Shown here: piece by piece, positions 22,601 through 32,080 of the stretch
How the letters are laid out: each line of letters opens with the position of its first letter
Position numbering within the stretch: the stretch's first letter is position 1
NCBI RefSeq assembly: GCF_002127325.2
Contig: NC_035433.2
Coordinates: forward strand, 15,922,611-15,986,610
Direction of reading: 5' to 3'
Length of the DNA stretch: 64,000 nt
Origin: Helianthus annuus
Taxonomy: Eukaryota > Streptophyta > Magnoliopsida > Asterales > Asteraceae
Position numbers and translations under genes: made by a program
The notes under the pieces: generated by a model
The model's input: the letters and a program-made list of their open reading frames with translations, nothing else
Told to the model about the DNA's origin: nothing
Database searches by the model: none

Positions 22601-25600
22601 AGATTTTGGTTATTTTATTTAAAGAATAGTATTCTTTTTCTAATACATAATATTTTTTAAATTTTTTTCATTATGCGCATTATTTTTCTCAGGCCCTTGC
22701 TTTTTTTGCGCTTTGCGCCTAGGCCGCAGGCAAGACCTACGCGCCTTGAGTGCGCCTAGCGCCTTTAATAACTATGGTAAATACTTTGTCCCACATTGGT
22801 GTAGGAACAAAGTGAGTGGTTGTTTATAAGGTAAAGCCTTCACCACTCCATTGTAGCTTTATGACATGTTTCACCACAAGTCCTACCCGCGCGAGGGGGG
22901 TGCAAAAAATGAGTTTCTGAACTGGAATTTGGTTGAACTCGTACATGCCCACACGAATGCAGCTCCGAAAACCCGGGCCCGCGTGAGGCAGTTTTCATCA
23001 TCAAAAAAAAAGACATGGTTCGCCTATTGCGCCTGAGCACCGTTAAAAAAAAAAAAAAAAAAAAAAACATTTTTGCGCCTAAGCTACCACCAGACGCTAT
23101 ATGCTTGCCTCGCTGCGCCTAGGAGCGCGCCTTTTGCGCTTTTGACAACTATGCCTACTAAAACCCCAAAAACCACAATTACTCTCATCAACATCATCAT
23201 CATGATTATTACCATCAAGTTCATTGGTATCATCATCAAATTTACTAGCTTTAACGAAATTATAACTAGTGATTTTATCAGAAACGATCTACTTAGCTTC
23301 AGATCTTTGAGATTCGAATCGAGATCGTGTACCGTGTTGATCGGAGTTGTTTTATGATCTCTTGAGCACTTCATATTTATCTTCTGATTCTAATTGTTCT
23401 TCTTCTTCTTCTTCGTAGTGGTGGTATCATTGATGCTAGAAACAGGATCGATGATGTAGCGGAAGTGAACGGCAGCGACGGTGTTTCGCGAAGCAATGTT
23501 AGAAACGAGGATAGTTTTTGCGGTAATATAGGCGGTCGGTGACAAGAAGTGAAAGAAGCTGGTTGCGACAAGAAGTGCACCGTGGTGGTGTTTGGTAGTG
23601 GACTGATGATGGTGGTGGCGGTGTTGGTGTTAAAGAGAGAGAGAGTAATTTGAATAATATTTTGTCTATTTATTTTATTAATATATTTATTAAAAAGGTT
23701 ATTTTGGTCATTCAAAAAAATTTAACTGAGAAAATCTAACAGAGTTAGTAATTTGGACTCGGAAGGTTACAAAATGTGAATTTAAGTATTCAGGGTGTTA
23801 AAATTTTTGATTTTGGACTCAAGTGGTTAAAACCACTAAAACACGGAGACTCAAAAAGTAATTTACTCTAACTTCAAATAACAAAATCGCGATGCAAGTT
23901 TAATTGGTTTGCTTGCAGCTTGCTAAGAGTGTTCAATGTTCATTGTGACACACCGGATATAATAATGCATTTTTAAAGAAAAATCGACATGTATACAATT
24001 GACAGAACATCGGGTCTAATAGAAGAAGAATATATATTTTGAATAAAGCTATACCCATATTTTAAGGAATAATGAATTATTGTTTTTAATATTTTGGTTA
24101 TTTATAATATCCAAGTGGTTTTGTGCAAAAGGAGTTATTATTTTTACACCATTGCTACATGTCATTTCATCATCGAATATAAATGGATCAAAATAGGTCA
24201 GTTTGGGTTGACCCATCATCATTTTTTTATAAAACTTTTACGTAGCTTTCAAAATAATGAAGGTATTAAGTTATAATTATGCAAGGTAGACTATTTGAGC
24301 AATATGTCATTTGTTGGAACATAAGGAATTACCTGATTTAAAGAATTCTGTGGGGTTTCATACTCAGCAGCTAGAAAAACGAAAACCTACAAACACATTG
24401 CATATGATTATTTATATATAAAAAAAAAAGTACCCAGAGTTACTGAGCAAAGGTATAAATAACCCACCTTTGTGATAAAATGGAAATAACAATCATATAA
24501 CTGGTAGCCGTTCATAAAACAAATTTGAAGTAAAACAGAACCCAGACTTGATAGACCCTAGGATCCAAGTGAGCCATCAAATGTAAACGCATTAAAAAAT
24601 GTCTAGACGCACCATGGTAGATAATTATTTCAGGTTATCAAACTCACATAAGAATATACTGCTGCATTCATGTCTCATTTCTATGTTGTTCCAGGAAGTA
24701 ACATTATCTGTTAGTGTGATAAGAATTCCCCATGATTCCATGAATGGAAGTACTAAAGAAGTGGAGTTTACGTAAACGAATTCCATGCTTAATAAAACCT
24801 TATACGGGTTTTCTATCTATCATCCTTGGTTTGGGTTTTTCATCTTCAACAGTAAAGATCATAGCTTATGCAATCATAGTAATAAATTAGTTCCATTTAG
24901 CAAAATGCAGTGAAGCACTCTTTTTTGTTTCTTAAAGCAACTAACCAACAGCCCCTGAAATACGTATCTTCCCACTAAGCATTTTCCCTGAGTCATTTGT
25001 TTTTACAAGAAACAAAATTTTATGCACTAGATTGTTCTACTTGAATGTTTGACCAACAAAAAAAGATACAAGACAAACATACAAACAAAACATGAAGGCA
25101 AAATCAGAAAATATGTTTTTTTCCAACCTGTTTTGTATTCCATGTAAACAATGACTGCAAATCTGCTGATATGTTCATCGTCATGCTGACCTGTACAAAA
25201 GAAGGCATGATTTTATACGAGAGAAAGAATTCACGTCATTCATTCTAGAGATTGTTTAGGTATCTTAATCCAAACACAGCAAAGCTTTTTGGAATATGGG
25301 TGGGTAAAAGTAAGTAAGATGTTATTTATAGCAAAGTTGAAAATGAGAAGACTTTAAAAAATACCTACCTCATCATCGCCATCTGGCTTATTCCGGAACC
25401 AATTGATGTTTAGAACCTAAAACAAAAGAAAGAAACATATATCATCAATGGATGAATAAATAAAATAAAGAGGAGAAGAGAAGAGAAGAGACCTGGACTT
25501 TGGAGGAGGGATGGGGAGAAGTGAAATTGTCGGAGAGGGATGCGATGGCGCACATTACGGCAAGTATCGTAATAGCAAAAGTCAGCAAAGCGTTCGCTCT

Positions 25601-25618
25601 GTATCCGAATGAATGCAT
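13526..25618 (-). CDS. SPCS3: Signal peptidase complex subunit 3, six exons, intact
   Basis: The host gene encodes the ER-membrane subunit of the signal peptidase complex, which helps the catalytic subunits remove signal peptides from secretory proteins in the ER. Exons on the minus strand: 25618-25493, 25416-25369, 25190-25128, 24386-24333, 16735-16649, 13651-13526. All introns are GT-AG and phase 0. The joined product is 167 aa, the usual plant length as I recall it. It starts [20 protein letters not shown], with one membrane segment at about residues 11-28 (type II topology). Conserved blocks follow: [46 protein letters not shown] and [20 protein letters not shown]; it ends RLPQSYR-stop. 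No frameshift or stop was seen. Intron 4 (7.6 kb) and intron 5 (3.0 kb) are filled by transposons. Identification is from memory of the family. Confidence 0.95.
13652..14171. other. SPCS3 intron 5, unique part
   Basis: Intron DNA with no reading frame. 13790-14060 shows eroded CGGGTT-type repeat words like those at 5205-5745. Confidence 0.5.
14172..15556. mobile_element. Mutator-like element B in SPCS3 intron 5
   Basis: Ends GAGTAAATTGCACTTTGTG and, reversed, GAGTAAATGGCACTTTATG are inverted repeats of about 110 bp. The shared inner words are CTCAAATTTCA and TGTC.TTTAACTAAC. No clean duplication was found: the flanks are AT-rich and the right flank was used by the next element. The interior has a GGGGGCGTTTGGTTCGCGG motif (14986 onward) followed by GGAATTGGAATTTG repeats, perhaps a small nested element. 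There is no transposase. Confidence 0.7.
15567..16495. mobile_element. Mutator-like element C in SPCS3 intron 5
   Basis: 929 bp with inverted ends of about 170 bp (GAGTAAATTACAAATTTTGT and, reversed, GAGTAAATTACAAGTTTTGT). Flanks TTATTAAATG (15557-15566) and TAACTAAATG (16496-16505) match at 8 of 10. It abuts element B with only this target between them. The interior is CT-rich, then strongly GGT/GGC-rich (15930-16250). It is non-coding. Confidence 0.8.
16649..16735 (-). CDS. SPCS3: SPCS3 exon 5
   Basis: 29 codons from [16 protein letters not shown] to NKYRFVDQ, with acceptor ttacag and donor gtaagtg. It sits between two Mutator-like elements, which end 144 bp and begin 38 bp from it. Confidence 0.94.
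17742..17753 (+). other. Copia primer binding site
   Basis: TGGTATCAGAGC, complementary to plant initiator Met-tRNA, directly abuts the left LTR. Confidence 0.93.
17823..22110 (+). pseudogene. Copia gag-pol polyprotein, broken by frameshifts and a nonsense codon
   Basis: Gag (17823 onward, [14 protein letters not shown]) has the usual Copia capsid-like region up to a frameshift near 18325. It continues at 18428 into an RG-rich tail ([20 protein letters not shown]) without a visible CCHC knuckle. After a stop near 18830, protease follows ([13 protein letters not shown]). Next come GAG-pre-integrase ([21 protein letters not shown]) and the integrase start ([12 protein letters not shown]). A frameshift lies near 19657. 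The integrase end and reverse transcriptase resume from 19801, with YVDDIILTA intact. RNase H begins YSDAD then TAG at 21643-21645, where Trp is expected, and continues in frame to 22110 ([18 protein letters not shown]). The domain order protease-integrase-RT-RNase H defines Copia. It is not autonomous as it stands. Confidence 0.93.
22091..22104 (+). other. Copia polypurine tract
   Basis: The purine-rich run AATCTGAGGGGGTG immediately precedes the right LTR. Confidence 0.85.
22312..22776. mobile_element. hAT-type MITE A, 465 bp
   Basis: Terminal repeats CATAGTTGTTAAAAGC and, reversed, CATAGTTATTAAAGGC. An exact 8-bp duplication GTAAATAC lies at 22304-22311 and 22777-22784. The arms carry GCGCCTAGGC words like hAT element B, so it is a relative inserted within it. 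The neighbouring Copia used the first five bases of the same duplicated site. Confidence 0.88.
22788..22830 (+). promoter_or_regulatory. snRNA-type promoter signature (USE plus TATA) inside hAT element B
   Basis: GTCCCACATTG (22788-22798) is one base from the plant upstream sequence element RTCCCACATCG. TTTATAAG follows at 22823-22830, leaving about 25 bp between the boxes, near the spacing described for Pol III plant snRNA genes. No recognisable U-snRNA follows. The match may be chance or a relic. Confidence 0.35.
23878..24332. other. SPCS3 intron 4, proximal unique part
   Basis: Ordinary AT-rich intron DNA between Mutator-like element D and exon 4. Nothing else seen. Confidence 0.6.
24333..24386 (-). 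CDS. SPCS3: SPCS3 exon 4
   Basis: 18 codons, [18 protein letters not shown]. Acceptor tttgtag, donor gtaatt. The next exon is 7597 bp away because of nested transposons. Confidence 0.93.
24387..25127. other. SPCS3 intron 3
   Basis: 741-bp intron with no reading frame or terminal repeat noticed. Confidence 0.7.
25128..25190 (-). CDS. SPCS3: SPCS3 exon 3
   Basis: 21 codons, [18 protein letters not shown] then TKQ, in frame with exons 2 and 4. Acceptor gtacag, donor gttgga. It belongs to the lumenal domain. Confidence 0.93.
25369..25416 (-). CDS. SPCS3: SPCS3 exon 2
   Basis: 16 codons, [16 protein letters not shown], between tttag acceptor and gtaggt donor. Intron 1 is only 76 bp, in contrast to introns 4 and 5. 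Confidence 0.93.
25493..25618 (-). CDS. SPCS3: SPCS3 exon 1
   Basis: 42 codons from the ATG at 25618, encoding the cytosolic N-terminus and the membrane anchor. The donor is CCAG/gtctct. The start is the first ATG after a CT-rich leader and matches the family's [14 protein letters not shown] opening. Confidence 0.95.
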
Positions 25619-25782
25619 CTTCTCTTCTCTTCCCTTCTCCTCTCCTCCGACCTACGCCGTTTTCATTCCTATGTACCCAAACCCTACCTACATTTCCTAT
25701 TTCCATTTCTTTTTTGTTTCGTTTATTATCCTCTGCTTTGATAACTAGGACGTTTAGGCCCCCCAACTTTTAATAGCTACAC
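25619..25782 (-). promoter_or_regulatory. SPCS3 5' leader and short proximal promoter with a telo-box
   Basis: Between the start codon and Mutator-like element E only about 164 bp remain. It holds a CT-rich leader (25619-25650) and AAACCCTA at about 25679, a telo-box motif known from plant housekeeping promoters. No clear TATA box is seen. Upstream control must act through, or be supplied by, the inserted element. Confidence 0.5.
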
Positions 25783-25993
25783 GAACACGAGTTAAATATT
25801 CGGATAGTTTCTGTGATTTGACCTTTTTTCACCTTTATTCCTAACTTTCTAAAATTACAGCTATAGTCCCCAACTTTTCAATTTGTCCCCGGATAGTCGC
25901 TGACGTGGATGAGGGTGAGGCTTTGGTGTTAAGTAGTTGTGAAATTACTAACATGCCCTTTCAGTACAAAAACAAAATATATTAATTAATTGT

Positions 25994-26027
<34 letters not shown>

Positions 26028-26034
<7 letters not shown>

Positions 26035-26294
26035 GATCCTAAGAGAAGTCCACCCTATATGAGAAACTTGAGAAGCATTCTGGACCACACATTTTTCTAA
26101 GCCTTTCGTAATATACACATATGTATAGTTTAAAATTGACTATATACATATGTGTATAACTCAATATACATATATGTATATAGTCAATTTTAAACTATAC
26201 ATATGTGTATATTACGAAAGGCTTAGAAAAATGTGTGGTCCAGAATGCTTCTCAAGTTTCTCAACTAGCCTATCACTTCTCACATGATCCTTAT

Positions 26295-26296
<2 letters not shown>
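26028..26296. mobile_element. (TA)n-inserted foldback MITE, family 3, copy 1 (269 bp)
   Basis: The long arms pair over AAACTTGAGAAGCATTCTGG and AAAATGTGTGGTCCAGAATG. The centre is a run of TATACATATGTGTATA-like palindromes, and (TA)n lies on both sides. A second copy of equal length is at 36371-36639. Confidence 0.88.
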
Positions 26297-26330
<34 letters not shown>

Positions 26331-26364
26331 GTATAATATATACACACACATTCGGATCCCCCCT

Positions 26365-26600
26365 CCTCTCTCTCTCTCTCTCTACCACCACCACCTTCAT
26401 CTCCACACACCACCATAAAACCCCACTGTCGCCATCATCACCACTGCCATACTACTCAGCCACCACTGCCATAACCACCCCTGTTACAACCACCACCACC
26501 ACCATCACCACTGCCTCAACCACCCTCCGCCACAACAACCACCGTCGCACCCACTTCATCTTCCCCACTACCACAACCACCCTCCGCCACAAGGTTGATG
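26365..26600. repeat. CT-rich run followed by CCA/CCACCA-rich DNA
   Basis: A CT microsatellite passes into ACCACCACC- and CCACAACCACC-rich sequence inside Mutator-like element E. Minus-strand frames here (poly-Val/Trp/Arg) are translation artefacts of the triplets. Confidence 0.7.
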
Positions 26601-26849
26601 ATTTCTTCCCAAAAGTATGTTTTTCGACTTGAGATTTCCATGGATAATCGGCCACGGGAGGCTTGTATGCAGATAATCTAATTTTCTAACAATACCCATT
26701 GATATCCTATAATGATTTCCCAATTGTGTGACTCACCGTTCTCATCTGCTCAATCAAAATTAAAGAATTATCAGTCTAAGATATTGTTTGGATTTGTGCT
26801 TTAAAAGTTATTATTAAATCATAATAATCAGTTTCTATAATTTAGTATT

Positions 26850-27372
26850 TGTTGGTGCACTACATCTGTCGACTTCGTCTTGTATCGAGTCTTACATTGT
26901 ACTGTATAGATTAGGGCACGTTTTAAGATAATATGTCCGTATGTGGGAAATCACATATGTCCGTATGTGGGAAATCACATATGTCCGTATGTGGGAAATC
27001 ACATATGTCCGTATGTGGGAAATCACATATGTGAGTATGTGGGAAATCACATATGTTCGTATGTGGGAAATCACATATGTTTGTATGTGGGAAATCAGGT
27101 GAGTGATTTCGCTTTTATGGACATCTGGTCCATATGAGCGAAATCTCAGACCCTATATATACCCTAGGGACGAAATCAGTTGTAAGATTGCCTTGTATTC
27201 CATACCGAAGTGCTGCCGATGTGAAGATCGAGCTGTAAACATTGTCAAATCAATACAGTTAGCATATTTAGTGAAGAATCAGCTATTTCTATCTCCGTTT
27301 CTTGTTATTCCGCACCTGAAACGAAGTTGAACACCTCTGAACGACTCGTTTGGGTCAGAACACGATCCTACA
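26850..27372 (+). repeat. Left LTR of the gag-only element
   Basis: Contains seven 24-bp tandem units of form ATATGTCCGTATGTGGGAAA(TCAC) at 26931-27097, and a TATA box, CTATATATACC, near 27153. Confidence 0.9.
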
Positions 27373-27374
27373 AT

Positions 27375-27386
27375 TGGTATCAGAGC
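27375..27386 (+). other. Primer binding site of the gag-only element
   Basis: TGGTATCAGAGC, initiator Met-tRNA type, two bases after the LTR. Confidence 0.92.
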
Positions 27387-27599
27387 TTGGGAGGAGGAGT
27401 TCTGCAGAGAATAGCTGGAAATCATCTTGTTTTCTTACTTCTACACCTTCTTTCTTCACCAGATCAAGATTTAACGGTCGGATTTTGCTCAAAATTTCAC
27501 AGATCATAGATAATTGGACATTAACAAATCCCTGAAAGTTTCACACTGAAATTCGGACTAAAAATGGACCAAATTGACCTCCGAGCAGATTTCGCTCAT

Positions 27600-28155
27600 A
27601 TGGACACCTAGTGATTTCGCTTTTGTGTCACACATATCTTGGGATTTCGCTTTTGTGTCACACATATCTTGGGATTTCGCTTTTGTGTCACACATATCTT
27701 GGGATTTCCCTTTTGTGAACTTTCTGATTTCCCTTTTGTGAACATTATGATTTCCCTTTTGTGAACACTCTGATTTCCCTTTTGTGAACATTATGATTTC
27801 CCTTTTGTGAACATTCTGATTTCCCTTATACGAACAATCACTAATTTCGCCCCAGCATACATCTAATTTCGCTCATAAGGACAACCCAAGACCCTAATTT
27901 CGCTCATAAAGACATCTCAAGAACCTAATTTCGCTCATAAGTCCATCCCTAATCCCTAATTTTGCTTATAGTGACAAACCTAAACCCTAATTTCACTCAT
28001 TAGACCACCCTAAGCCCCTGATTTCGCTCATAAGTACACTCTGGTCCCTAGTTTCGCTCTTAAGTACATACTTAACCCTAATTTCGCTCCAAGGGTCACC
28101 AGAAACCCTGATTTCGCTTTTAAGGTCTTCCAAGAGTCTCTGATTTCGCTCATCA
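27600..28155 (+). repeat. Leader tandem repeats of three related kinds
   Basis: First come GGATTTCGCTTTTGTGTCAC units (about 29-30 bp, 27607-27700), then GATTTCCCTTTTGTGAACAT units (about 22-23 bp, 27705-27830), then more diverged AATTTCGCTCATAA-led units every 30-35 bp (27840-28150). All share TTTCGCT or TTTCCCT plus TTTTGTG/CATAA. They lie between the primer site and gag, where packaging signals usually lie. Minus-strand frames across them are artefacts. Confidence 0.8.
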
Positions 28156-28186
28156 GTACTTGTGTTTGAATTACATACACTGGAAA

Positions 28187-31100
28187 ATGGATACCGAGTT
28201 CTATAACGCGTTTGCAACACCGTCTGCTCCAGCTGCGATTGCTCAGGCCATGAACTTAGAGGACGAGACGGGAACCACCCAAAAGCCCCCGAAATTGATG
28301 AGTATTAAAGAATATTACGGGTGGAAAGATAGGTTCGAGAACTAGGTTCAGGCAAATCATCTCAGGTCTTGGGAATGTATACTGAAGAAGTACGTGTTGC
28401 CTAGAACGGAGTTGCAGGTTCTCAAAGAGCTATCTGAGTTTACTGATCAGGAACGGGTTATGTATAAAGCCGAAAAGATGATGATCAGTTTACTGCAACA
28501 AGCGATCAAAGAAGACATCTTCATTTTGCTACAGCACGATAAAACTGCAAAGTCAATCTGGGATGCTCTTCGTGTTAAATTTGAGGGTAGCGAGAATATG
28601 ATAAAGAGCAAGAAGGCGCTGTTAAAGAAAGAGTTTGATCTGTTCAGCAGCCTGCCGGGAGAAGATACGAAGAAACTGATCGAAAGATACTGCCACCTCG
28701 TGCGATCAATGTCGATGTTGAGCATTACTAAAGACCGTGAGGAGTGGGTAGACAAACTTGCTGATGCGTTACCACAGAAAGAGTGGGGAACGTATTTGAT
28801 GATTCTGAAGAACACGAGTGTTTATGATGGGCTAACAATTTCACAATTCATTGAAAAGATCGAGAGTCAGGATCTGGAACAGCAGAAGATCGCTAGGATG
28901 AACAGTTCGAGTGGTCAACAAGATGTAAAGATGTACTACAAAGGTAGCGTTCCGGTTCCTGAAGCTGAGAGGAGTCCGAAAATTCAAACTGCATTCAGTG
29001 CTGGGGATTCAACATAAAAAGTTGATCAGGGTTCAAACAGCAGCAGCAGTGGATTTTCATCATTTCCGAGTGTCAACCCTAAAGAGTCAAACACGAGTTT
29101 TCATTCTCAGGGCACGAAGACTGGAAATGGTTTTGTGATTCAGTGCAACATCGCTCTAAATCTTCCAGAAGGTCAAAGTTTTTCTGAGGAAACTGCAAAA
29201 GACCACATGGCTCTACTCGGTTCTGTATTGTTATCATATGAGGGTCTTGTAGCTGGTCGGATCGGAAATCCTATGCTCACCAAAGAGGATTACGACCAAA
29301 TAGACGCCAAAGAGATGGAATTAATGGATATCAAATGGTGTCTTGCAAGTGTACTCAGACGTGCTGAAAAGTTCAAGACAATTACCAGGAGAAATGACTT
29401 TCTTGATGCTCATGTATCTACTTTAGGTTTTGATAAATCTAAAGTTACTTGTTTTCGATGCAGGGAGAAAGGCCATTTCAAGCGAGAATGCAAGAACAGG
29501 GAAGCTAGTGGTGCTCAGAATCCGTTCAGAAAAGACGACTACTACCGGAAAGCCATTTATCAGCAGGTTGGTCAATCACAAGACTCACAGACGGCTCATG
29601 GTAGGAAGATTGAGGATTCAAAGAGAGCATATTTGGTGGACTTCAACTGGAGCAACTACATATCTCCTGATAGCAAAGCCTGTTTAGTTGATCAAGATGA
29701 TGAACAATTACCTGAAGGTTTCAGCTGGGATATGTTTATTGATGAAAAGGGTGATTTCAAAGCTTTCATCGCTAAGATTGTCAGAGAACCAGATATGTTC
29801 GCCACCTGGATGAAGTCTATTGGTGAGACAGTGAAAAGTGTGGAGGAACAGTCTGTTGCATCTGATGAAAGCTCAGAAAGTGTTAATGAAGGATCACAGA
29901 GTGCTGATGAGAGTGTGCAGAATGATGTTACTTCAGAAAAGGAAGTTGTATTTGATCAAACACCGTCTGATTCTGGTCTATCAGATGCTGATTCTGAAAA
30001 ATCCGTACAGTTTGATCAATCACCAGTTGATAGTAGTAGTGATGATGAGGAAGAGAAACATATCAATATTGCTAAATCTCATCTTTCTCCTGAAAGTTTT
30101 CATTTCTATTTTGCAGATCACATGGAAAAACTGAAGGAGAAAAGAGCTGCTAAAGAACAACAACAAATAAAAACTGAAGATGTTGTTCGAGATGAGAAAG
30201 TTGAAAGTGTGACTGAGGTGATTAAATAAGAGAAAGTGATAGAAGTAGTGAAAACAATTGAAGTTGAAAAGATTGTTGAAGTTGTCAGGCCTTGTGAAAA
30301 GTGTCTTGAAGATTGCAAAGAATGCGCAGCAAAGAATGAGATAATTGCTAAATATGAAAAGAAGAAGGAGCAGTTACTGTTCAACCTCAACTATGTGAAA
30401 GAATCTTATGATGTCTTAAACAAAACAGTAACTGGTTTACAAAAAACAAATTCAGAAAGAGAACAAGCACTAACGATGATGAATGCTGTGATGATGTCTA
30501 AGTAAAAAGCAATAAACTTCTACATCGAAGAGAGTGCTAAATGGAAGCAAGAGTTGGAGACTGAGAAGATCGAGAATGAGAGAATTAGACATTTATTACA
30601 AAGTTATTCAAGTTCTGATTATCTCATTGATCGTATTTACCCAACTGTTGCAGGTATGGAAGCTTTTCAAGATGAGAAGCCGAAGAAAAAGAAAGACAAT
30701 GGTAAGAAACCTATTGTTAGCTATAACAAGTGTCCGCCTCCGATTTAGGAAGGATATTCTCCTAGAAAACCAAACGAGGAGCAACTTGAAAAAGTTGTCA
30801 ATATAAAGCTAAAAACCGACACAACTGATGATTTACCAGAAAACATTGACGTCACGTTTACCTCGTCTGACACTGATCATGAGTCTGAGTTAATAAAAAA
30901 GGTGGTCGATCAGGTGTTGGATACTGATGAGGACGAGTTAAAGTCTGAGTCTGGAGGGTCAAATTCGTCAGTCAACAGTCAAAAATCGTCGGTCAAACGG
31001 TCTTACAGTAAAGAATTTTTGTTATCGAAAGCAAATTTGGATGATGAAACATTTGAAGTAGCATACACTTTAAATGATTCAGACAAATTATATTCTGACA

Positions 31101-32080
31101 AAGAATTTCCAATAAGAAGTGTCAGATTTGAATTGATCAAAAAGGTTTTCAAAATGACAGAAATTAATATTTCTGAAATAGAAGATTTAAATCTTAATGA
31201 AAAACCTAAAAAGTACACTTCAAGAGTTCAACAACGTTTAAACAAGAAAAAGGGTTACAATTCTGGTTCGAGTTCTCAAAAGAAACCAAACCAAAATCGT
31301 AGCTACAAAAAGAAAGGCGTTGGTTTTATTCCACCAGAAAATCATAAAAATATGAAAAATTCTAAAACAAAAACAGAATTTGTGTCAGGTGGAAGTGCTG
31401 AGGATGAACAGAAGAAACCGTTCTGGAGACAGTCAAATCAAGAGTTTCTTGCTGAAAAGAGAAAGAATGGAACTGAAGTGTGGCAACCAAAAGAAACTCG
31501 TACCTGTTACAGATGCAATGAAGTTGGTCATATTGCATGGAACTGTCAGAAAAACGCCAAAACAAAACAGGGAGTTTCTCAGAAATTGAAAGAAAAGGTT
31601 GTTGATGTTGAACCACCAACTGAAAAACTTAAAGTTTTTGAAAACTCAATTTATGAGGTTGGTGATTGTTCGAAAAAGAAGTTTTATAAAAAGAAAGAAA
31701 AAGATAATCAAGTGTGGGTTGTTAAACAGGCTAATGAGAAAGTCGGAGATGAATCTGGTTCCACAAAGCCAGAAGAGCCACAAGGTGAGATGAAAATTTC
31801 AGTGAATGATGATGATTTTCCATCACTGAAGTTTGAAGAAGTTAAAAAGAAAGTTGGTAAAATTGAAATCTCGAATCAGTTTTACAAAGAGAAAAATGAA
31901 TTTGATGTCGAGAAAACATTTAATGGAAGTGTAAAGAAAATATTTGGGAAAATGTTGAATGGGAAAGCAAAGGGGGTTAAAGATTTTTATGCAACTAAAA
32001 AGGAAACATACAACCCTACTATGCAAGAGTTGAAAGCCATCAAGTCTGAAAAGACTTGGATGGAAGTTTGTTTCCCATGA
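28187..32080 (+). pseudogene. Very long gag (about 1297 codons, two CCHC knuckles), five premature stops
   Basis: One reading frame runs from ATG 28187 (MDTEFYNAFATPSAPAAIAQ) to TGA 32080 without a frameshift. It is interrupted only by stops at 28343, 29015, 30227, 30503 and 30746. Order of domains: KPPKLMSIKEYYGWKDRFEN, then a UBN2-type capsid region (to about codon 260), a CCHC knuckle CFRCREKGHFKREC (29452 onward), acidic Ser/Asp-rich stretches, and a Lys/Glu-rich coiled-coil-like segment. A basic region and a second knuckle CYRCNEVGHIAWNC (31505 onward) follow. The first stop replaces an expected Trp. The gag is unusually long; the region between the knuckles has no family I can name. It packages element RNA if functional copies exist. 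Confidence 0.85.

Larger units (their letters stand above)
17257..23153. mobile_element. hAT-type element B, split by Copia and hAT element A
   Basis: Ends CTATGTTGTCAAAGACGC and, reversed, CATAGTTGTCAAAAGCGC are near-identical inverted repeats, followed on both sides by GCGCCTAGGCGC-like words. An exact 8-bp duplication CCTACTAA flanks it (17249-17256, 23154-23161), as expected for hAT. No transposase frame is present. Confidence 0.8.
16765..23868. mobile_element. Mutator-like element D in SPCS3 intron 4, carrying nested elements
   Basis: The inverted ends are about 180 bp (GAGTAATTACTTTATAAGTC and, reversed, GAGTAAATTACTTTTTGAGTC). They are flanked by an exact 9-bp duplication, TAACTTCAA, at 16756-16764 and 23869-23877. 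Its own DNA is about 1.2 kb; a hAT element with further insertions (17257-23153) makes up the rest. A GGTGGTG-rich patch with GA repeats lies inside the right end (23575-23645). No transposase is present. Confidence 0.88.

Noticed and set aside
23073..23374. Two overlapping open frames on opposite strands
   Set aside because: Inside hAT/Mutator-like DNA with microsatellite-like composition; no recognisable motif.
26931..27097. Regular 24-bp repeats resembling a CRISPR array
   Set aside because: Units are contiguous without unique spacers, lie inside an LTR, and recur with one unit fewer in the partner LTR. This is a eukaryotic tandem repeat.
26892..27137. Open frames with repeating GNHICPYV or SHIRTYVI peptides
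   Set aside because: They are the 24-bp LTR repeat read in two frames; length 24 keeps any frame open.
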